From: Marsupella aquatica
Lineage: Eukaryota > Marchantiophyta
DNA: 64,000 nt
Direction: 5' to 3'
Assembly: GCA_973895155.1 (NCBI GenBank)
Contig: OZ316891.1
Coordinates: 2,728,001 to 2,792,000 of the forward strand
Shown piece after piece: positions 12,486 through 24,185 of the stretch (positions are counted from its first letter, which is position 1; each line of letters starts with the position of its first letter). The position numbers were made by a program, and so were the translations under genes. The notes under the pieces are model-generated. The model was not told the origin of the DNA, searched no databases, and worked only from the letters and a program-made list of their open reading frames with translations.

Positions 12486-12655
12486 TTTTTATTTATTTTT
12501 TCAAAAACTTTCCTCACTTTATTGAAAAACAGGGCGAACACCGGAACAACCAAACATCTATCTGAGAGCAGGAGACAGGAGAAAACCAAACAAAAATAAG
12601 GGGAGCTGAAAGAAGGAGCATCCCCAGAGAAAGAAGAAAGAGGTCCAACCAATCC
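12486..12655 (-). mobile_element. 5'-truncated LINE 3' end with 17-bp target duplication
   Basis: A 170-bp insert bounded by identical 17-bp direct repeats (TGGGGGGCAGGTTATTA) at 12469-12485 and 12656-12672. Read on the minus strand it ends in an A-rich tail (AAAAAATAAATAAAAA) preceded by an AATAAA signal. Long target duplication, A-tail and short length together define a 5'-truncated LINE copy made by target-primed reverse transcription. No coding sequence remains. Confidence 0.85.
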
Positions 12656-12672
12656 TGGGGGGCAGGTTATTA

Positions 12673-13700
12673 AAATCTGAAAAGTGAAATGCCTGGTATA
12701 GTCATAAGTAAACCACATAGGAAGGTCATGAAAAGGAATTTGTATAGAAATCCTAAAACCAACAGCCTCGGCCAATTCCAAGCAAGAAACTTCTAGAATG
12801 CTCCACCTTTTGAAATCACTTAAATGTTATTTGCAGTCTCCTCAAACACATGGCAGAAACTTATCTACTATAGGAAGCTATAGAAGCTATGGAGAAAGGC
12901 CATGTCAAGCCAAGCTACTGAGCAAGCAGACTGCAAGTGATTTATCTATTGGTTTGGTGTTTTTCTTCTTTTGCAATGTGATACAGATCTACTTAATATG
13001 ATTGTTGAATAAAGAGAAGTAGAGAGAACAATTTAATTTACAGACAAATTAGACCTATCATTCAAGTTAAGTTGTATGGCTAGGTGGTGCATTTATTTTA
13101 AAGATGTTTTCCGACTTAGTTGCAGAAACAAGTTTGCAATTATTTTAATTCTTAGCTGCCTCACAGTGACTGTTGCGACAAATTGGATCACTCATGCATG
13201 GTTAAGGTACTTTTATTTTGTGAGAAATTTCAGAAAATGTGAACAAAAAGGATCATAGATTTTAAAAAATAGATATTCTTTACTCCCCTTTATGAGTCTC
13301 CGCTTTTGCGTGATTATATTCAGGTTTGACCCTTCATGTCCTTTAGTAGTGTGATGTAATTTAAGATTTGAAGAATCATCACGCAGAATACCAAAAAACA
13401 AAGGAGAATAACGTGTTTGCATAGCCCTTGATATATTTAAATTGGAAAATAAAACTCATACTGTTTACATACCCGTACATTAGTTGTGCTACAGTTGTTC
13501 ATTAGAGAGAGTCAACTCATGTACCAGCTGTTCTCGAGATGTAGTGAGGAAATCATATACCAAACCGACAAAAAACAAAAGCATCAACCCGTCAGACAAG
13601 GGGGGGGGGGGGGGTTGGGAGCAGTGGATCACTGAATGGAGGGCCATACCCATGTGCCATAGGGTTTGACCACCTATCTTGTAAGAAAAAATGTGTTACC
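12673..13700. other. Gene-free stretch ending at the assembly gap
   Basis: Only short frames without recognisable similarity. A G homopolymer of about 14 bases occurs near 13601-13614, shortly before the gap. Confidence 0.5.
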
Positions 13701-13800
13701 NNNNNNNNNNNNNNNNNNNNNNNNNNNNNNNNNNNNNNNNNNNNNNNNNNNNNNNNNNNNNNNNNNNNNNNNNNNNNNNNNNNNNNNNNNNNNNNNNNNN
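13701..13800. other. Assembly gap of 100 N
   Basis: Exactly 100 undetermined bases, the usual placeholder for a gap of unknown size. Features on the two sides should not be assumed to be 100 bp apart. Confidence 0.99.
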
Positions 13801-13827
13801 CAATCACCTCTTTTCACATACAAAGAC

Positions 13828-14212
13828 CTAATCTCTAGAGTGAAACCTCTAAACCATAACTTGGGACATAATATTTGAAGTAGGGGCTGTGGGTGGAACA
13901 GGGCCTGTGGGGGTGGGGGAGAGAGTCTCTGAAATGGCAATAGGTGTCACTTAGGTTCAAAGAATGGGCACCCATCTCTATTTATGCTCAAAAACCTACT
14001 TTCTAGAATGGAACCTCTTGACCATAACTAAAGTAGGGGGGCAGGTGGAAACTGAGGATTGGGTGAGGGGGAATCTATAAATGGCACAAGGATATGTTTA
14101 GGTTCAAAGAATGGGTACTAACCTCTATATATGTTGAAATATCTACTCTCTAGAGCGAAACCTCTAGACCATGACATTTCACATTGGTATAGAGGTTTCA
14201 CTCTATAGATTA
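13828..14212. repeat. Tandem repeat of about 150-170 bp ending in a hairpin
   Basis: The motif (T)CTAGAGTGAAACCTCTAGACC is present at 13831, 14001 and 14144, spaced 169 and 149 bp apart, with a 'ttcaaagaatgggnac' word between copies. The last copy (14144-14170) is followed after 15 bases by an inverted copy (14186-14210), so this end can fold into a hairpin with a stem of about 25 bp. No coding role is apparent. Confidence 0.75.
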
Positions 14213-14360
14213 GGTCTTCCATTAGTGGACCAATCAGAAAAGGAATATATCTACTTCTTTTTCTTCTGACCAAAACTGTATTTTTTAGTGGACCTCCTCT
14301 CATGAATTCTTTTGATTGAAGCTAATAGTCCTTAGTAGAGTTCTTAGTAGCTAATAGTAA

Positions 14361-14730
14361 TGTTAGGATTTACTTTTAGGTTTAGAGTAATGACTGTACC
14401 GTAGTTAAGGCTAACCTTAGTCACAGACTTGGTTAGGTTAGTCATGTTGTGCACACTATATACCCAAGCGGTGTTTGCTTGGAGAGGGGGGAGCAGTGTT
14501 TGCTTGGAGAGGGGGGAACTCAGGCTCATTCTTTCGGAGCTAGTTGAGAGATAGAGAGAGCTTGCGTTGTGAATGTTTTGGTATGGCCGGTCGGTCTAGA
14601 GTGCAGTAAAGCTCTCGTGTGTTCCCGTGGACGTAGCCTCATGAAGAGGTGAACCACGGATCTCTGTGTCGACTCTTGTGCGTTGGATGGTTCATGGGCT
14701 TGTCGTTGCGATTGTCGTCTATGCTCAACA
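14361..14730 (+). mobile_element. Solo LTR of a Ty1-copia element
   Basis: A 370-bp sequence starting TGTTAGG and ending CAACA, flanked by identical 5-bp repeats AGTAA (14356-14360 and 14731-14735). Inside, CCCGTGGACGTAGCC and GTGAACCACGGATCTCTGTG (about 14625-14668) are the layout typical of copia LTRs near the R-U5 region. No internal domain is adjacent, so this is best read as a solo LTR left by LTR-LTR recombination. The local sequence is rich in TAGTAA, which slightly weakens the duplication as evidence. Confidence 0.75.
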
Positions 14731-15118
14731 AGTAATAGTCCTTAGTAGCTAATAGTAGAGTAAGAGGACCACCAATCTGAAAAAGAATAGGTTTTTTTAT
14801 GATAAAATGTATTTTGTTAGTGGTCATCCCCTCTCGTGAATTATTAGACGTATAGTATAATGTGAGAAAATAGGAATTTTGTTAACTAGGAGAGTGTTGT
14901 TAGCAAGACACTTGTGGTAAAATTTCTTTTTCTTTTTGCTGCCTATTATATATTTTGTTTTTTTATGACTCCTAATGGCTAGCAAGTTTGCTAGCAAAAC
15001 TATGAGTCTCAAAAATAGATGTTATCATCCTGGTTGTTGTTAATGAGGCAATGAGATAGTTGATTATAGAATATTAGGGATTATTGTTAAGGAGTTGAAT
15101 TAAAATATTAGGGATCAT

Positions 15119-15445
15119 TGTTAGGGTTTTGATTCAATCTTGGTTAGGTTAAATGATAAATTAACCAGAGTTAAACATTAGTTGACTAGACTATTCATAA
15201 AGAGATAACACTCTTGGTATCCCATAGAGAGAGAGAACTCCACTCGGTGGAGAACTTTGTGAGAGAATGAGGGAGTTTGGACTAGGGAGCTATGGTGATA
15301 TGTACTTTTTGTGTTCATAGTGAAGTTCTTGGTGCGACCATGGACTAGCCTGATGAAGTGAATCACGTAATCTTTGTGTCGGTGTACTGGAGTGTTATAT
15401 GAATGATGATTATGAAAACGTCATGTTGTTCGTTTCAATCTTACA
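15119..15445 (+). mobile_element. Second solo LTR, related copia type
   Basis: A 327-bp sequence starting TGTTAGGG and ending TTACA, flanked by identical 5-bp repeats ATCAT (15114-15118 and 15446-15450). It carries the counterpart of the motif seen in the neighbouring LTR: CCATGGACTAGCCTGATGAAG, then GAATCACGTAATCTTTGTG. It is a different subfamily from 14361-14730, since most other sequence does not align. No internal region is attached. Confidence 0.75.
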
Positions 15446-15450
15446 ATCAT

Positions 15451-16024
15451 GTGAGAAAAAAAAAATTAGGGGTCATGTGAGAAAAAAGTTTCACCCATTC
15501 CTCGCCCACTACAATGACCTCCTAACTTTTAGGGGTCATGTGAGGAAAAGACAAATTAAGGGTCGAGTGACAGTTATTTTGATTGAAGCTAATAGTCCCT
15601 AGTGTGAATTTTGTATTGTTTAGTGGCATGCTACAATGACCCAATTATTATTTTGATTGAAGCTAGTAGTCCCTAGTATAGTAAGAGGACGCCATTGACT
15701 AAAGTCAGCCGACAGCCAGACAGTTCACGAAATTGAATTTACTATGCGGAAAGCCAGCTACAGTTGCTGGAGCTCTTCAAGCACATGGATATGTGAACGG
15801 TAACGAGTATTTATGAAATGATTGACGAAGTTTCTCAGCAAGTCCATCTCATATAGGAACCTGAAATTCTCCGGCTTCGATCATACACGCCGATGCTGTG
15901 CCACGAATCAAACCAAACCGCGTGAGATGCAGGATTGATCCATCTAACTCCTTGAGCTTGAATCAGGCTATATAATCTTGCAGCGATGAGCTATGTTGTA
16001 AGTCAGGTGCTCGTCTGCACCTGA
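15451..16024. other. Gene-free stretch with short repeated words
   Basis: An AGGGGTCATGTGAG(A/G)AAAA word is repeated at about 15467 and 15531. TTTTGATTGAAGCTA(A/G)TAGTCC occurs at 15577 and 15651 and also at 14307, outside both solo LTRs. No gene is recognised. Confidence 0.45.
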
Positions 16025-16810
16025 TGTTTGTAGACAGTCACGTTTTCAGTCCGATGGGCGAAGTGCTTTGTCTCTGAAACGATTTGGATTGCCGCTTTAA
16101 TTGCATGATCAGTCACAGTGGCGAAGAGGGCAATGCAGGCTCAAACGTATGTTTGTAGACAGTCACGTTTGCAGTCCGATAGGCGAAGGGCTTTGTCTCT
16201 GAAACGATTTGAAGGTGTCCATCATGTCCTTGCCGCTTTAATCGAATGATCAGTCACAGTGCCGAAGAGGGTGTCCATCATGTCCTTGCCGCTTTAATCG
16301 ATTGATCAGTCACAGTGGCGAAGAGGGCAATGCAGGCTCAAACGTTTTCAGTTCAAAGGGCTCGGTGGAGGTGTCAATCAGATTTGAGCCTTCAATGTCC
16401 TTGCCGCTTGAATTGAATAATCAGTCACAGTGTCGCCGAGGGCAATGCAGGCTCAAATCTGAAGCTTGCCTCGGGACGTCTTTGCCCAGTTGTGAATGCC
16501 GAGAGTTCAAGCTCCGTCCCTGAAACGATTCGAAGGTGTCCAAATCTTTGTAAATTTCAAGATTGGTATGATACGTGGAATGGTTAGTTCGTATAGCGAG
16601 GTCACGTGAAAACGTTGTCTGGATTCTCAGCCTTCATATGTTTGGCAAGCATGTTTCGATCCGTCAAGCTCCATGTTTTGAACCTTCAATGTCCTTGCCG
16701 CTTGAATTGAATGGTCAGTCACGGTGGCGACGAGGGCAATGGAGGCTCAAATCTGAAGCTTGCCTCGAAACGTCTTTGCCCAATTGTGCAGGCCGAGAGT
16801 TCAGACATCA
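16025..16810. repeat. Diverged tandem repeats around a GCCGCTTTAAT core
   Basis: Five copies of a block with GCCGCTT(T/G)AATNG, ATGATCAGTCACAGTGGCG and GAGGGCAATGCAGGCTCAAA words start at about 16091, 16231, 16289, 16408 and 16696. A second block (TTGTAGACAGTCACGTTT to GTCTCTGAAACG) is duplicated at about 16029 and 16150. The last two copies also share a downstream GAAGCTTGCCTCG segment. No coding function is apparent. Confidence 0.75.
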
Positions 16811-17139
16811 TGAATCGAACCGTCAGATCGATCTTGCATTTGGGTTGATTAATATCCGGAACGACTGTTTTCTTCAACGAATCTTCAATCTTCTCCTGAC
16901 TGCTTGGCGTTCGTATCTTTGGCAGGATCATTTCGATAGCTCACGTGCGTGTTTGATCCTTCTGATTGTTTGATTGCTCGCAAGGGAATTTCCAGAAGGG
17001 GAGATTGAATGGCCAAACTCAAGTTTGCAACGAACGGTCCTGCGCGCCCAACATATTACCGTCAACAGTCTAGAATCTCATTCTGCTCCAGCAGAACTGC
17101 CGGTACCTCAGAGCACATCCCGAAGCCAGTCTCGAAGCC

Positions 17140-17760
17140 TGTCTGGCAGTTTCAGTCGCTATTCCTGAGTAGCCCTTCTGGCAGTTTCAGCCCCTGTCCG
17201 AAACCTCAGTAGAACTTAGAGACTCACCCTGGATCCAAATATCTATTCGAGTCCTGAGAAGCCTGGCAGATTCAGCCCCGGTGCCTTAAGCCCCAAGACA
17301 TTACGAAGCCCGTCTGATAGTTTCTGTCCCTACTCGCATCCTGAGTAGCCCTTCTGGCCCTCTTTGAATCCTCAGTTGATCAAGTTAGTGACTCACCCTT
17401 GATCCGGGTATCTATTCGAGTCCTGAATGACCCCTGGCAGATTCAGGCCCTATTCGAATCCTCAGTAGTTCAACTTAGAGACTCACTCTGATTCCAGTAT
17501 CTATTCGAGTCCTAAGTAGCCCTACTGGCCGTTTAAGTCCCTACCCGAATCCTTACATCTCATGCCCTTTCTTAGAGATCATCAGAGACGACTCTCGACT
17601 CACCCTAGATCCAGTCCGTATGCGAGTTGTCCTGAATGGCCCTTCTGGCAGTTTCAGCCCCTCCGTAGTTCAGCTTAGAGACTCATCCTGGATCCAGTCC
17701 CTATTTTAATCCTGGCTAGTTTAACTTAGACACGACTCTCAACCGACCTTGGATCAGTGC
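17140..17760. repeat. Diverged tandem repeat, about 110-170 bp units
   Basis: GAGACTCACCCTGGATCCA, TATCTATTCGAGTCCTGA and CTTCTGGCAGTTTCAGCCCC words recur in the same order four to five times (near 17220, 17390, 17479, 17597, 17680). Units are eroded by small insertions and deletions. No long open frame is kept. Confidence 0.7.
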
Positions 17761-18683
17761 CTAAATAAGGCTCACCCCAATTTGGCCACAGCTCACATGC
17801 ATAAGTAAGGCTCATCTCGATTTGGCCACCACATTACGTACAACTCTATTGTTAATTAAGTACTATACTCAAGATAACAAATGGGTGTATGGGGAGCACC
17901 CCAACCCCGTTGTCAATTAGTAGCAGCCTTGTTGGTTGAGAGTCTTGGTTGCCTACGGTAATAGCTCGTTCATCAAAATTTTCAGATGACGTTGAAGCAG
18001 CAGTATGCAACAGGTTATCAACAAAACCAAAGCCGACCTACAGCAACCAAACTCCTCTATCAAGTCGCAGTCAAGATACCTTCGAGTATCCAAGCTACAC
18101 TTTACAATTCATGAATCCACAATCACCGTACCCAAGGCCAATGTCATCCGAGCCAAATTCAATATGACCCAACTCTGATCTCGTGTCAAGACAAAAAAAA
18201 AAAAAGATGATCTTCTCGCTAAAATGCCCAGAATATGCAGAACTGTGGGGAGAGATGAACCAATATCCTCCCACGTTTTGTCTACTTTTTGCTTCTCGTG
18301 ATTGCATCAAGAGCATTTGCACAAGGATGTTTACTGTAGATTGTGACACGGTTTGAGAATACGGGGATGTAGGATGCTTCCGCGCAAAGCAACAATCATT
18401 TCAATTTGCGCTCATAATTATGTACAAAGCTGCAGGCAACCCATGCAGGAGGGGGCGGGCGGCCTCCCGGCCAAAATCAGGTCCTACAACGACAAGGACA
18501 CCTACAAAGACCTTTCAGTCCCGAATCTCAGGATAAGAATGGAAAACAAACGATGGGTCCTGCGAAGAATCTGACTTCACATCCAGAAACCCCGTCGTGA
18601 GGACGTTCTTTGCACCTCACCTCCTCTCAGGACCAGAACTCCCTACTTCAATCAATGAGGCAAGAGACACCGAGATTCACAGT
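17761..18683. other. 3' flank of the MPS1 gene
   Basis: No separate gene is recognised. Sequence adjoining 18683 probably contains the 3' untranslated region of the minus-strand kinase. An A tract lies at about 18190-18202. Confidence 0.4.
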
Positions 18684-21600
18684 TCAAACAGCCAGTGTGT
18701 GTTGATTCGCCAACTCAGGGCGCAGAAATGGGTGCTCTAGCAGATCAGTGATCTGAGGGCGACCGTGACGATCCCATGTCAGACACTTCTTCATGGCATC
18801 TAGGAGCCAGGGATCTGGTATGGCTGGAAACTGAATCTTGTGTGTTTTGCAGGCAATGGCCTGAATTTTTGCATAGAAAGAGACTACATGAGAGAATGGA
18901 GTGTGACCATAGACCATCTGGTACAGGATGCAACCCAGTGACCAGATATCAGATGCCCGCCCGCACTTCACCGTCCGACCTTCCTCGTCGATTGAGTTGG
19001 TCATGAAGGCCTCGGGAGCCATGTAATTCAATGTCCCAACCTAGATCAAGTGACCACGGTTAAAATTATGTTTGTCACACCTTTTAAAACATTGAGTCCA
19101 CGAAAGTTCGTTTTGATACTCTTCAGCAAAACAATAGACAAGCGTAAGAGAGGAAATACGAATGGGAAGGTCCATTTCTTAAAGGTCTTGGAACTTACTC
19201 CAGAATCTCTCACGATGTGCGTGGTGTCATTCTGGATTGCCTTTGCAATACCAAAGTCAATAAGCTTCAATTCGCCCTTGACCAGGAGGAAGTTGGCCGG
19301 CTTTAGGTCCGCATGAACTATGCGTTCCTCATGAATTGTCTTGACAGCTAACAACATATGCTGAAGAAAAAACGACAGTTCGTCAGTTAACATGACTAGC
19401 TTGGGATTAGAACACACCAACTGCATCTCATTATATTTATTATAAATCAAAAATGCAATGAGGGGAGGATTGAGGATTGGTTACCTTCCAGTAAAATCGA
19501 AGCCAGTTTTCATCTATGATTTCGTCGCTTTCCATCATTTCTTTTCGCTTTTTGACTAGAATGCTGGCCAAATCAATTTCGCCAAATTCAAGAACCATGT
19601 AGATAAATGCATCCTCCAAGATTTTTTCTTCCTCATATTCTTCACTGATTACTGTCTTGTTGGTTACCTACACGGACATTGAAGTTAGGCCTCTCCACAT
19701 GGGAGAATGGTGATACTGGCAGTCATTGACACACAAGCATAAGAGGTTGACGGTCTCCTGCTAATCAGGGCTAAATATTGCAATTTGAGTGAGGGTCCGC
19801 TCTTTGGCACTTACTTCGTACTCGATTAGTTGTATCACATTTCGCTTTCCTCGGAACCTCTCCAGATACTCGATCTCTTGGTAGAAGCCTAGTGCTACAC
19901 GATACTCACGCCCCTTCAGATTGATCTTCTTCAAAGCGTAGATGTTGCAATCGCTGTCGATAACTTTGAAGACTTCGCTGCTGCCACCCTTACCAATCCG
20001 GCCAAGTTTCTGATACCTCTTATTGTTCACATACACGAAGTAAGAATTCTCGAACATCTTCTTTGGAGGCGTTGCAGTGGCTCCTAGGCCATTTTCTTTC
20101 CCCGAGCCATCTGAAGCTTGAAGGGAAGCCAGACCCCTCTCCTCCGAAGGCAACGCTCCCACCTTGGCCTCCGTATTGTATGGCAATGCACCATCTTTGT
20201 TAAATATGTCGCCTCCGGGATTCTTAGAGCGGATTGGAGACCTCCGAGTTGATTTCCCGGCAGGCTCACAGTTCTTTGGATTTCCGGAACCATCGGGAGA
20301 AATCCGTGCCTGACCACGGGAACCCGTCTCGACGCTTATCACCGATCGTGCTGAATGGGATTTCGAGGGGGGTGCAGCGCAGTTTTCCACCGACTTCGAG
20401 GTGATTAACTCGCTGGAGTGTGCAACACCTGGGGTCGGCGAGACTCTGTTGCTCTTACTATTGAACGGAAGCTTGTTCTCGTCCGTTTTAAGCAGGTCTT
20501 CTTCTCCCAATGATAATGAATTTAGATAATTTGACAGATCTGGAACAACAGGGATGGGTACATTCTCTTTGTTTTCTAAAGACGACAAGCCATCATGCGA
20601 CATGTCTTCACCCAGGTCTCTTCCATCCCCCACATTTGCAGGTCCATTTGCACTGAGCAGTGTTCGTTTTTCGTTCCCGTTCTGTGCTCCATATGCCGGT
20701 TTACTGACTGGCAGCGCAGATTCTCGGGCACCGTCGCTAATTTGCAGATGTCTTCTGTCACGTCTTTCGCAGGAATCCTTGAAAGCTTCAGAAGCGCTGA
20801 CCTCAGTGTGATTTTGTGCCGACGTGGTTCTCGATTGGCGACCCGCAAGTGCACCAGTTGTCGCCTTAGATGTAGTTGACACAGAGGAAGCCTTTCCCGA
20901 TTGCACCAGTCTACCTGTTGCAGAGTTTCTGGGCTGTTGTAATGTGGTTCGGGGTGAGACAACCGTGGTAGGCACACGCGGACGCGCAAACTTCCCAACA
21001 TCCTGCTGGCTGATTGATTGACTAGGGTGCTCCCTAGGCGTTGATCCCACTAAAGATTGCCGTTGTTGAGCTTGAACAGCAACTTCGACGTCCTCTTGAG
21101 CACTTGCAGTAGTAGGAGCAGAGCTGCTGTGTTCAGAAAGCTGGGACGTATCTCCGTCTCCACCGGTCAAATCTCGCTCTGCTTTTCTCTTTCTTGGGTC
21201 AGAAGACGGATGCTGAAGTACCCCACCACTAATCTTCTCGACGTTTTCTGCCGTTGTTACAGTCGGACAATCACTCTCGATGATTGGTGAGACACAAGGA
21301 GAGCTGATACTGCTGTTAAATGAATCTACGCTGTCCCTGAACACACGAGATGCGGGCCGCCCTGTACTCCAAAACAAGCATAAAAAGCCCGTTCACGTCT
21401 CGGCCAGCCTTATCTTAAAGCGAAATCAACAATTCAGCACAAAAGTTCTTTCAACTGAGGCGTAATATTCACTACTTTACTTCAAATTCAAGAGCTAGAG
21501 CCAAAATTTTGATGCTCAACTTATCTCGAATTGAAGCCAAAAAGTCACTACGAGTCCAATGAATCTGAACCCAAAAAGTCACTACAACGTACTCATCTCA

Positions 21601-24185
21601 TACTGAAGCCAAAATTCAATATTACTAGATTGACCACAAATTGAAGCCGAAGGATAGGACGACTTGTCTGAAACACGCACAGAACACTCATGAACTTCAT
21701 TGGCGCGCAGAGTTGGACAACAAAGGGAATTACTACTCACCAAGATATTTGGGACGCTTGCTGATCTTGCTCACTTTGTTGTAAACATTGGATAGCATGC
21801 TTGAGGAGGAGACCTCTTTATCCGCTAACAGAGTTGGGTCACGAGATTTCACGGTATCATCGTCTAGGGAAGAATTCTCCGGTAAAGAGGTGGTGGAGCT
21901 GCTACCGCTGCTGCTGACCCCCGTTCCAATGGAAGAAAGACTTGCTGGACCGTGTCCCACTGCTGTAATATCTATAATGCTGCTTCTGGTCCCCTTTAAT
22001 CCGTCGTCTTGAGGAAGGACCTCTTGCTCTGAAGGAGGGCAGTGAGCATGAGCCTGTGCGGGGTTCCAAATTGCATTGCTTCGTGCCCACTTCGAGCTTC
22101 CTTGTACTCCAGCTCGATGGGTCGAAGCACTTTGAGTTCTCGCAGGTTGTGGCCAAGTTTCCCTGGTGCGCGCAAATGCCTGCTTATTGACCTTCTCCTC
22201 AGAATAAGAGCCGGCATACTTATATATCTTGTCGCAGGCAGCCCTTGATCCAGAGTCCAGCTTATGGCCCAGCGGCTCGTAGTGTTCTACATTTGGCGAT
22301 TCCAGTGCAAAGGAAATATGTGGGACAGGTTCCTCTTCGCTAACGCCGCTAACGCGGCCAAAGCGGCCGCCCTTCTCGTCTTCAATAACAAGTTCCTGTA
22401 AATTCTTCCCGTCGCATTGAGAATTTCCCATACTCGGGAAGCTCGCCAGTTCCTCCTCCGGTAAAGTATTGTTGTTTGTGTACGACGGACCTTGCTGCTT
22501 GTTGCCATAGTTCGACCGACTACTACTGTCAACACTATTTGGTGGTGATTTTCGCGGGTAAAGACTTAAGAAGTCACCTTGCTGAATTCGGGACTTTAGC
22601 TCCTCGGTCTTAGTGGAATAGGTGGTGTTTCCACTTTGATTGATATGTGACCTCGAGGCTGAATCTCCCGTCACCGTCCTCGCGACTCCTGACGGCAATC
22701 TGTCCGCTGCTCCTCCCACCGCCTTGACCTCAACGCTGCGGCTCACTTCTCGCGGATCGTTTGATATAACGGAGCTCCTACCGGTTTCGGGTTTTGTCAA
22801 ATTCAATCCTGACGCTTGCCCGCTGCTACTGAACTGCTGGTCACCCCTACTGCTCCTCTCCGATCGTTCAATTACTGAATCCTCGTGAGATTGGTGCTCT
22901 GTTGACCTGAATGGCGTCCCTGGCCTCTTAGACCCACTCCAGAGGCCAGTGCCCACGACGTGGGATGATGGTTGGGGAGAAGAAAGTCTCTTCACACATA
23001 CCTGGTCTTGATGAAGTTGAAACTTTGAGAGGAAAACACTACTGGGTGAGTTGAGGCTGCTTACCTTGGCACGTTCCCCAGTGTCTGACCCTAACGCTAA
23101 ACCCCTACTAGCTAACAAACCCGCTGAAACTGGTGATTTTATTTCTACAGATTTTACGTTGCTGATTTCCCTACTACGACTCGTAACTCGATGATGCTCC
23201 TGTGACTTTATTGAATCGTCGTGATAAACCTGGATGACTCCTCGGTTTGCTACTGGCCAAGGAGACTTAGCCCCTGCTGCTTGCACGCCACTACCAAATC
23301 GATGATTCTTGGAGAATTTCTCTCCACCATGGTCCACTGAATTGCGAATAGTGGATAATGAGCCTCTGGAGCGGCTCGGTGAAGGGTGAGAGCCAACTGA
23401 CTGCTGCTGTTCCCTGCCTGCCACAGTCCCGCCCATCTCCTTGGAAGAAGAAAGGCCAGCTGAGGGCTTGCCCGACGCTCCCGAAAGCTTGTCATTGCCA
23501 TCCACCGCCGGTGATACAAGCTTGCCCAGATGCCTAGTGAACAACATTTCCATGCACTTAAATTCAAAGACAACAACATGAGGCGGGAATCCATTGCCAC
23601 ACCCTCAAAATTTACATCCGCAACTCAGGGCACGCAATCTAAACCAAGCCATCTCTCATTTTTGTTAGGAAAAAAAACACCAAGCCATCTGATATATACT
23701 ACTCCTCGTCTAAAGCCTGGAAGGAGCGATGGACCTTGCTTCTTCCTCATTTTCCATGAACAGAGCTAATCAGAATCGCCTAATCGGCAATACTCACGAC
23801 ATAACTCACAGGGCAGGACAATCCAATTATAAGCACTTGAATTAACCCGGTGCATGGAGAATAGCTCGGGCAAACGCGGAGGTCGTGGTATGAGATGCAT
23901 TCTGTACCTGGACGCCGAGTCCACCTCAGGCTGAACGCTTTTACTGACCAACTTGTGCTGAGATACTCGGTCCTTCAGCCACTCCAGCGCCTCCACACCA
24001 CCGCAATTCCCAAGCGTCGTATTCGGGGTCAGCACGCCCGCCCTTTCCCAGCTGCTCCGTGACTCCTTCCCTGCTAATCCTACTCCTGCTCCCAACCTCC
24101 CAAACCTCCTTTCCCTTCTTGACGGGCCCCAGAGCCCTCCTCCTACAGGATTCACATTCTCCTTCACCTTTACAGCCTCCTCCAT
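18684..24185 (-). CDS. MPS1: MPS1/TTK-family spindle checkpoint protein kinase
   Basis: Dual-specificity kinase; in other eukaryotes it acts at kinetochores in the spindle assembly checkpoint. Minus-strand exons: 24185-23908, 23533-21741, 21361-19815, 19667-19485, 19360-19199, 19040-18684, giving 1,439 residues with all phases consistent. The kinase domain is C-terminal (about 1129-1430): glycine loop [10 protein letters not shown] (1146-), ATP-binding lysine in YALKK (1168), an HADLKPAN catalytic loop (Asp 1285), IDFGIAK (Asp 1302), [10 protein letters not shown] and [16 protein letters not shown]. The DLKPANF and DxGVGTLNYM segments are family-diagnostic. The N-terminal 1,130 residues are Ser-rich, low in complexity and without a recognisable TPR domain; the family is usually shorter (Arabidopsis about 780). 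The first junction (23908 to 23533) rests on phase and splice consensus only, since that region is not conserved. Confidence 0.92.

Noticed and set aside
13592-13940. Frames spanning the assembly gap
   Set aside because: They exist only because N bases do not create stops.
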